From contig JAFJTR010000015.1 in NCBI GenBank assembly GCA_022559985.1, positions 124,001-188,000 of the forward strand: DNA of 64,000 nt, written 5' to 3'. Positions within the stretch are counted from its first letter, which is position 1. Every line of letters begins with the position of its first letter. The DNA is from Parastagonospora avenae f. sp. tritici 18332-5. Lineage: Eukaryota > Ascomycota > Dothideomycetes > Pleosporales > Phaeosphaeriaceae. Shown here piece after piece: positions 58,640 through 64,000 of the stretch. The position numbers and the translations under genes were made by a program. The notes under the pieces are model-generated. The model saw only the letters and a program-made list of their open reading frames with translations. It was not told the DNA's origin and did no database searches.

Positions 58640-60184
58640 TCAGTCAACCAAACAGACGCTGTCGACCGCGCCGAAGCCCGCGGCCACACCTCCCTCCTCG
58701 CTCTGATCCCCTTTCGTACGCAAAAGGTATCCCGCTTCCCAGTTCTCTAGGATCTCACCCTTTGAATCGGATCCGCTTCGGCCCTTCCAAAGACACACAC
58801 CATACACTCCTAGTTCACAAATGACACCACCCCTTTGCAGCTCTCCATTTCGCAAGATTGCATTTGTCAGCGGAGGCGGCTCAATCATTTCCATCAGAAT
58901 GTAGGCCGGCCAATGTGTCTCCGGAAGCTTCTTCAGGAACGGCGGGATAGCCTTTCGATAAATGTTGTTTCCACCTCCCTCGCGTTGAGGTTTCAGCACG
59001 TAGCGAGAAGCGGAAGCTGGATCTGCAGCAAGCTTCCTTGCTTCCTTCCCGGCCTCGCTATCGTCGAGCGGGTAGATAGGTGCAAACGTTGCTAAGACAC
59101 TCTCCGCCACTGCGGGATCAGGTAGAAAGCGCTCGAGATGCGGAGAATGTGGAGTGGCCAAGACCTGCTGAACTTTCTTGCACCCAGCGAGATGCGTCAA
59201 AATGCTGGGACACTTGATAGCTCTGCTCTTCTCGAGATGCAACCGGGCAGCCCAGTCTTCTTCTTTCGGATAGTCGTCTGGCGAGTAGCCTGCACGGAAG
59301 TAGATGGTGGTGACTTCGTATGTTGTCGACGGCGAGTTTGGCGGTGTATAGACGAGCGTCCGATCTCCATCGAGCTGTGTATGTAACAAGGTTTCTCCAA
59401 AGGGTAGCCGGAATGACCGGACACCATCCTGCTCCAGCAAGGCATATTCCAAGTGTCTCTGATCAAAGACGTTCCTCTCCGGATCTTGTACGACGAAGAG
59501 TACACATAGAGGCCGTGAAGTCTTCGATGCGCCATAGGCCTTGTGTGCAGTGGCCAGCCCTTCTGCTAACGATGAGGCTGACTTGCTTTGTCGCAGAGCT
59601 TCTGCCTTTATGACGGATGTGGCTGAAGCTGGGTAGGCATCAATGGTGAGTAGGTACTTATGCAGGGCGGACACTTGCGACGAGAGCCCACCGAACGACG
59701 ATGCGATTGTGTTGAACTCAACTTGTTTCAAGCCAGGAGCAGGATCAGAGTGAGTGGGATCTTTGTGTACCATGTAGTCTGACCTGAACAAGCCAAGTGA
59801 GAGATCTTGGACGTAGCCTTCCTTCTTGACTGCAAGGTGAGTCTGCCACAGTTTCGCGACGAAGTCGTCAATGTCTACAAGCTCCTCCACGATGCTTTGT
59901 AGCCATGCTTCATCTCTCGCTATCGCCGAATAAAGCTCGTTGTAGGCTTTCTGTATAGCGAGACCCTCTTCAAAGCAAGACTTTGGGAAAAGGCTTGGGA
60001 AGAGGGTGACCGGCGCTGTACTTGCTAGCACCCCAGAAGGGTCCTGAGATGGCTGGACGAATGACGGAGCTGGACGGACTGCAAGACCGTGTGCTATCGA
60101 CCAATCTTTCAGGTTCGATAGAAGGTAATGTTCCTCTTCTTTCGAAATTTCGGGAGGATATTCAGTGCTTTTCGCTGACGCCAT
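58640..60184 (-). CDS. gsh2: Glutathione synthetase (Gsh2)
   Basis: ATP-grasp enzyme joining gamma-glutamylcysteine and glycine, the second step of glutathione synthesis, cytosolic. Single exon, 514 residues, close to the eukaryotic family length. Conserved segments: LFPSLFPKSCFEEGLAIQKA, YNELYSAIARDEAWL, LGLFRSDYM, VEFNTIASSFGGLSSQVSAL (substrate binding), VTTIYFRAGYSPDDYP, the ATP-binding stretch YVLKPQREGGGNNIYR with the glycine-rich loop, YILMEMIEPP, and the C-terminal GGVAAGFGAVDSVCLVD. The start MASAKSTEYPPEISKEEEHY precedes the first conserved helix. It is head to head with the SAM-domain gene, 633 bp apart. Confidence 0.96.
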   Translation of the reverse strand: MASAKSTEYPPEISKEEEHYLLSNLKDWSIAHGLAVRPAPSFVQPSQDPSGVLASTAPVTLFPSLFPKSCFEEGLAIQKAYNELYSAIARDEAWLQSIVEELVDIDDFVAKLWQTHLAVKKEGYVQDLSLGLFRSDYMVHKDPTHSDPAPGLKQVEFNTIASSFGGLSSQVSALHKYLLTIDAYPASATSVIKAEALRQSKSASSLAEGLATAHKAYGASKTSRPLCVLFVVQDPERNVFDQRHLEYALLEQDGVRSFRLPFGETLLHTQLDGDRTLVYTPPNSPSTTYEVTTIYFRAGYSPDDYPKEEDWAARLHLEKSRAIKCPSILTHLAGCKKVQQVLATPHSPHLERFLPDPAVAESVLATFAPIYPLDDSEAGKEARKLAADPASASRYVLKPQREGGGNNIYRKAIPPFLKKLPETHWPAYILMEMIEPPPLTNAILRNGELQRGGVICELGVYGVCLWKGRSGSDSKGEILENWEAGYLLRTKGDQSEEGGVAAGFGAVDSVCLVD

Positions 60185-60817
60185 ACTAAGGGCTGCCTGA
60201 CGTCGTCAAGGTAATAGAGTATAGCGTGAATGTAACGACTTGTCTCGGAGGTCTTTGAAGGTGAGTGGGGCGCTGAGGGTGGCAGCTTTGAGTGATCGAA
60301 GGCTTCCTCGCTAACACCTGAAGGTAAGAGATAGCAAGTAAAGTCAGATAAAATGAGCTTCCACCTGGGCACGTAGGAGGACTGATGAGTACTTTGATCA
60401 CGCTAGCGTTCTTACAAATGCCACCCCGCGCTAGCATAATAAGTCGCGATTGCCTCATCTGCCCCACCGAAACCGTAATACCTATCACATCTTGTTTGTG
60501 TTTGAAGGTGATGCATCTCTTACCTCACTTGTTATCAAGAACAACCCAGAAGCTGCAATGGGCCCCCCATTGGAACAGAGTTTGCTGCCACGCGCAGTCA
60601 CGTGCGCTCGCGTTTGGCGACTGCCCAAAACAGCCTCGCTTCATACTTTACCCCACATCCCGCGTCCTCACCACACTCACACCAGCTTTCTTGCACAACA
60701 GCGGAGCAGATTGTCATTCATAACAGCATATGGTATGGTGTCTGTCTGATGCGCTGCGACCAGATCAGAGCCATCACTACACCGCCGACATACTAATTAG
60801 GAAGCACCTGCTTCAGA
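60185..60817. promoter_or_regulatory. Divergent promoter region, GSH2 / SAM-domain gene
   Basis: 633 bp between the two starts. Pyrimidine-rich CCACACTCACACC-type sequence at about 60640-60690 precedes the rightward gene. Overlapping short frames are not supported as genes. I see no unambiguous stress-response element. Confidence 0.5.
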
Positions 60818-62743
60818 ATGACTTCGCAACACACGTTCGCCAAAGATCCTTGGTCGTGGAATGTCGAGGATCTTGTCGCAGCAGTCTGTCACTCGTCTCT
60901 CTTCCAGGCCGCGGGCTGCAGGCTAGAAGATGTACCTAATACTCAGACTTTCGAAGCTCAACTGCGAGACCAGGAAGTTACTGGCGCCACCTTTCTCACG
61001 GCGCTCGACTCTCATACTTTGAGATCTGAGTTTGGCATTCAGAACCTCGGACAACGAACGGCGCTGCTTGCAGTCATTGAATTATTGCGCCAAAACTCTG
61101 CTGCGCACAAACAGCATATAGCAACCAATGGCGTACAAGCTCTTGACATCAATCAAGGTGGCTCCTCAACCAATACTACGTCTGCAAACACGGATAGTAG
61201 GAAGCGCCTCAAAACAACACATATAACTACAGTTCCGCCCCATGCTATGCAAGATCCACCAATCGTGGATGGCACTGGCCAGTGGGATCACCTTCTACGC
61301 TGGGAGCAAGAGAAGCAAAACACAATAGATGTTGCAGACCTAGCAGCGAATGCTGAGGACGAGTACGAAGACGAGAACAACGGCGACGACATGGAAGAAC
61401 GGTCTGGCTCTGGAGAACCCGAAGAGATGCCTGCAGACAACGTTGTGGAGGCCCAAAGCCGCAGCAGACTAAGTCAAGATCAAATCGTGAACATCATCAA
61501 TGAGCGTCTGGATCACTACACGAATGCCTGGAAACCTAATTACGGTGTCATCAAGGGCGATGAGATCGATTACCAGCCAGAAATCATGTGGCAGGTGGCA
61601 GAGGCGAATGGTCAGAGACAAGCCCTGATAAAGAAGTACGAAACAGATATTCTCTACTACGAGCACAGACTGGACCAATTGTGCGAGGAGATCATCAAGT
61701 CTCCCGGCAACACGGCAGACCAGATACGGTATCAGTGCCGAAACCTAGAAGTCACCGTAAACTCCCTGGAGTTGTCTGAATGGCTGCTATCGATTTACAG
61801 ATTGGATCCAGTCGATGATAGCGATGATAGCGGGGACGACGAAATTCCTCATAGCAGCCCTATCAATATCAACGGCGAGAACGCCAGTGCTAGAGGACCA
61901 GTCCGAACAATACCGCCTAGATCGCAACAAAGATTCGAAGTCATTGACCTAGGTTCGCCACCCGAGTCATCGCAGGGTGATACGGAGGATATGCTCGTCG
62001 ACAGCTCACCACCGGAATTACCAACCGTACATCACCACACAAGTTCTCCTGACGTGGATCATACCCCAGGCTCGACAGTTGCCGAGACGATCGAGCTACG
62101 CGCGCATGTACATCCGCAAAACCCACAAATAACGACTGCTGATACGAAACGGTCACGTGGTCACCTTGGAGATGAACCTCAGCATGCTTCTACCGCATCT
62201 GCACGGTGGTGGAAATGGAGTGATCTCACCAGCACACGAGATCGAAAGCGCATTATCACTAAAGCTTTGCATGAGATGAGTTTCAGCGAAAGAGAAACTA
62301 TACGAACGCGACTCGGAACGGTTGGTAAAGCGGAAATGATTCGAGAGATCATTGCTTGCGTGCGAATGCTTGCCCGTAACGAGAAGAACATGCCAGGCAT
62401 CCTACCGCGAGACCTGCCAAAAATCGTCATACTCACTAGGCTCTTCCTTTCTTGGTGGCTCTGCGACAGATACCTTCGTATCGAGCCGACGGAGTTACAC
62501 CTTCAGGACCTTGAGCAGCGTCTACAAGACGGATTACCAGACCTGGGCACATTCTGGGACTATCTCAACACTGTCATGACTACTACTTTCAGCCTAACCG
62601 CACTACAAAATCCAGAGAGACCATCGCAAGCTGAAATTATTGAGATCTCCGACGACGATGAGCCACCACCTAGACCGTCTGCAAAGCAACCAACGCGTCG
62701 CCCTCAGATGTCGCAGCATGGCACAACAATCATTATCGACTGA
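60818..62743 (+). CDS. SAM-domain protein with acidic, SUMO-interaction-like motifs
   Basis: Function unknown. Single exon, 641 residues. Residues about 10-95 read as a sterile alpha motif (WSWNVEDLVAAVCHS, LRDQEVTGATFLTALDSHTL, FGIQNLGQRTALLAVIELLR), a helical oligomerisation or protein/RNA-binding module. An acidic stretch (NAEDEYEDENNGDDMEERSG) follows, then a predicted helical region (about 215-330), a second acidic stretch (DDSDDSGDDE), and a C-terminal helical block (TRDRKRIITKALHEMSFSER). Hydrophobic-acidic stretches FEVIDLGSPPE and EIIEISDDDEPP resemble SUMO-interacting motifs, the latter strongly. The protein ends TTIIID. ATG at 60818 is the first in frame after stops. A nuclear role is inferred from composition only. 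Confidence 0.8.
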   Translation: MTSQHTFAKDPWSWNVEDLVAAVCHSSLFQAAGCRLEDVPNTQTFEAQLRDQEVTGATFLTALDSHTLRSEFGIQNLGQRTALLAVIELLRQNSAAHKQHIATNGVQALDINQGGSSTNTTSANTDSRKRLKTTHITTVPPHAMQDPPIVDGTGQWDHLLRWEQEKQNTIDVADLAANAEDEYEDENNGDDMEERSGSGEPEEMPADNVVEAQSRSRLSQDQIVNIINERLDHYTNAWKPNYGVIKGDEIDYQPEIMWQVAEANGQRQALIKKYETDILYYEHRLDQLCEEIIKSPGNTADQIRYQCRNLEVTVNSLELSEWLLSIYRLDPVDDSDDSGDDEIPHSSPININGENASARGPVRTIPPRSQQRFEVIDLGSPPESSQGDTEDMLVDSSPPELPTVHHHTSSPDVDHTPGSTVAETIELRAHVHPQNPQITTADTKRSRGHLGDEPQHASTASARWWKWSDLTSTRDRKRIITKALHEMSFSERETIRTRLGTVGKAEMIREIIACVRMLARNEKNMPGILPRDLPKIVILTRLFLSWWLCDRYLRIEPTELHLQDLEQRLQDGLPDLGTFWDYLNTVMTTTFSLTALQNPERPSQAEIIEISDDDEPPPRPSAKQPTRRPQMSQHGTTIIID

Positions 62744-64000
62744 CACTGCTGTCAACGTCTGCTGTGCTACGCAGGAATTGCTTCACCTTGATGTCCGGAT
62801 TTTTATGGCCTTGGGATCGGGCGTTCAAGGGTCTCATTCGCATCAAGTTCACATTAGCGACACATTTCCTCCAGCATTCTGTTTTATTAGCGGGCCAGCA
62901 TGTTAGTGTACGAAGAGCCGCAGTGCGCGATATGCGTGTTCGAGATCTTGGTACATTCTGCGCTAATGCCTGCTGTTTCTCGTATGTAATTAACATTATT
63001 TCTCACACACGTGTCCTCAAGTTCTGGAAAAGCCTGAATGCCCTCAAGGATTCAGCATGTTTGTGCTAATCTATGAAAGCATACCGAAGACATCCAGGCT
63101 GCTTGAAGATGCCATGTATGCATAGGTGCGGTTAGCGTATCTAGGTCTCGTACGTCACTGCGAAGTCCCCCCGAGCGAGCTCTCACTAAAGCGCAAGAAC
63201 GTCAGCTGGTTTTGGCCAGGTTCTTACTGTGGTAATAATTGCTAAGAGGTTGTCTCGAAACGTCCTGGTTCTGCAGCCAGAATTGATATGCCTCGGCAAT
63301 TTCATTTCTGCCTCATTTTCAGGTGATGCGGCATGCTCACCAAACTTGGGTAGCGGCTTAATTACTACACTTGGCGCATCTCTGAAAGATGGGGTAACCA
63401 CGCGATCTAGAAATTGCTTCCAATGTGGCATCCGAGATCTACAGTACCACAGCGGACGGTCGTGCTTCCGAGTAAGCTGCGTGGAATGGAAGCGGAATGG
63501 ACTTGCTGCCTCGCCGATCGCTCGGAATAGCGGAGTGCATAGGTGCATGATGCGAACCTGGAAACAACCTTAATGTGGGGCTACAAATAGCCGAACAATC
63601 TGCAACTGGAGTCAAAGGATGACGACGAGGTTCGCTGGAATCGATTCACCGCAGCTATGCGACGTCTGACAAGTCGTGGACACGATGTGTCTTTCACACA
63701 CGAGAAAGACACATGTCGGTACCCCACATGCGGATCATGTTAGTAAAATGGACCGTTCGATTCAACTTCGAACAATCAAAAGTTAAGTCAGGTCGGCACG
63801 GCCGCCAATAAGAAGGCGCCTATTGAAAGCCTGTCTGCCGACCGCCGGCGTACACTACTCCCATCTTAGCGTCGTTTCTGACGCTTGGTGCGCATATGAA
63901 CTGATTCCGTCCCTCTTTCTCACGCCTCCGAAGTGACCCTGTCATACTTTTCCCTTTTTCCCCAAAGAAAGCACCTTAAAATACATCGAAGCTTCGCATT
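62744..64000. other. Right-end region without a recognised gene
   Basis: About 1.26 kb after the SAM-domain gene. A 120-codon minus-strand frame (63186..63548) lacks any motif. The last 100 bp are pyrimidine-rich and could be the leader of a rightward gene beyond the window. Confidence 0.5.

Overview
The window is nuclear DNA from a filamentous ascomycete, most likely Pezizomycotina (Dothideomycete-like in flavour, but the species is not identifiable from sequence alone). The evidence is eukaryotic gene structure with many GT..AG introns of about 46-60 bp, a Neurospora ccg-9-type trehalose phosphorylase, a Tup1/RcoA co-repressor, an SCF subunit SKP1, a fungal-specific Azf1-like zinc-finger factor, and a Fot1/pogo transposon whose stop codons look like repeat-induced point mutation. 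I rebuilt the gene models by hand from donor/acceptor sites and family conservation. Every multi-exon model closes to an in-frame total.

Layout. 1-17 kb is gene-dense: SKP1 (cut by the left edge), the GPI mannosyltransferase SMP3, a divergent pair of mitochondrial genes (PGS1 for cardiolipin synthesis and complex I subunit NDUFA12) sharing a 178-bp promoter, an ABCC/MRP-type ABC transporter, a BTB/POZ gene that may be damaged, and a nuclear-looking protein with five SUMO-consensus lysines. 16.9-18.9 kb is a small mobile-element island: a MITE-like inverted repeat and a decayed pogo/Fot1 element with terminal inverted repeats. 19-28.4 kb holds an MFS transporter, trehalose phosphorylase and TUP1. 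From 28.4 to 44.9 kb there is only one convincing gene, a four-finger C2H2 factor, between non-coding stretches of 8.7 kb and 6.2 kb. 44.9-51.9 kb is dense again: ERG3, a wax-synthase-type MBOAT protein, the GTPase RBG1/DRG1 and the Ras palmitoylation subunit ERF4. 53.4-62.8 kb holds a TM7S3/TM198-like membrane protein, glutathione synthetase and a SAM-domain protein. The last 1.2 kb shows no gene.

The genes are mostly housekeeping or regulatory functions and do not form one pathway. No secondary-metabolite cluster, tRNA, rRNA or CRISPR array was seen. The most notable signals are the isolated transcription factor in its non-coding neighbourhood, the repeated intron position inside two of its zinc fingers, the 7-nt exon in the complex I gene, the SUMO-site array, and the decayed transposon with its neighbouring MITE-like repeat.
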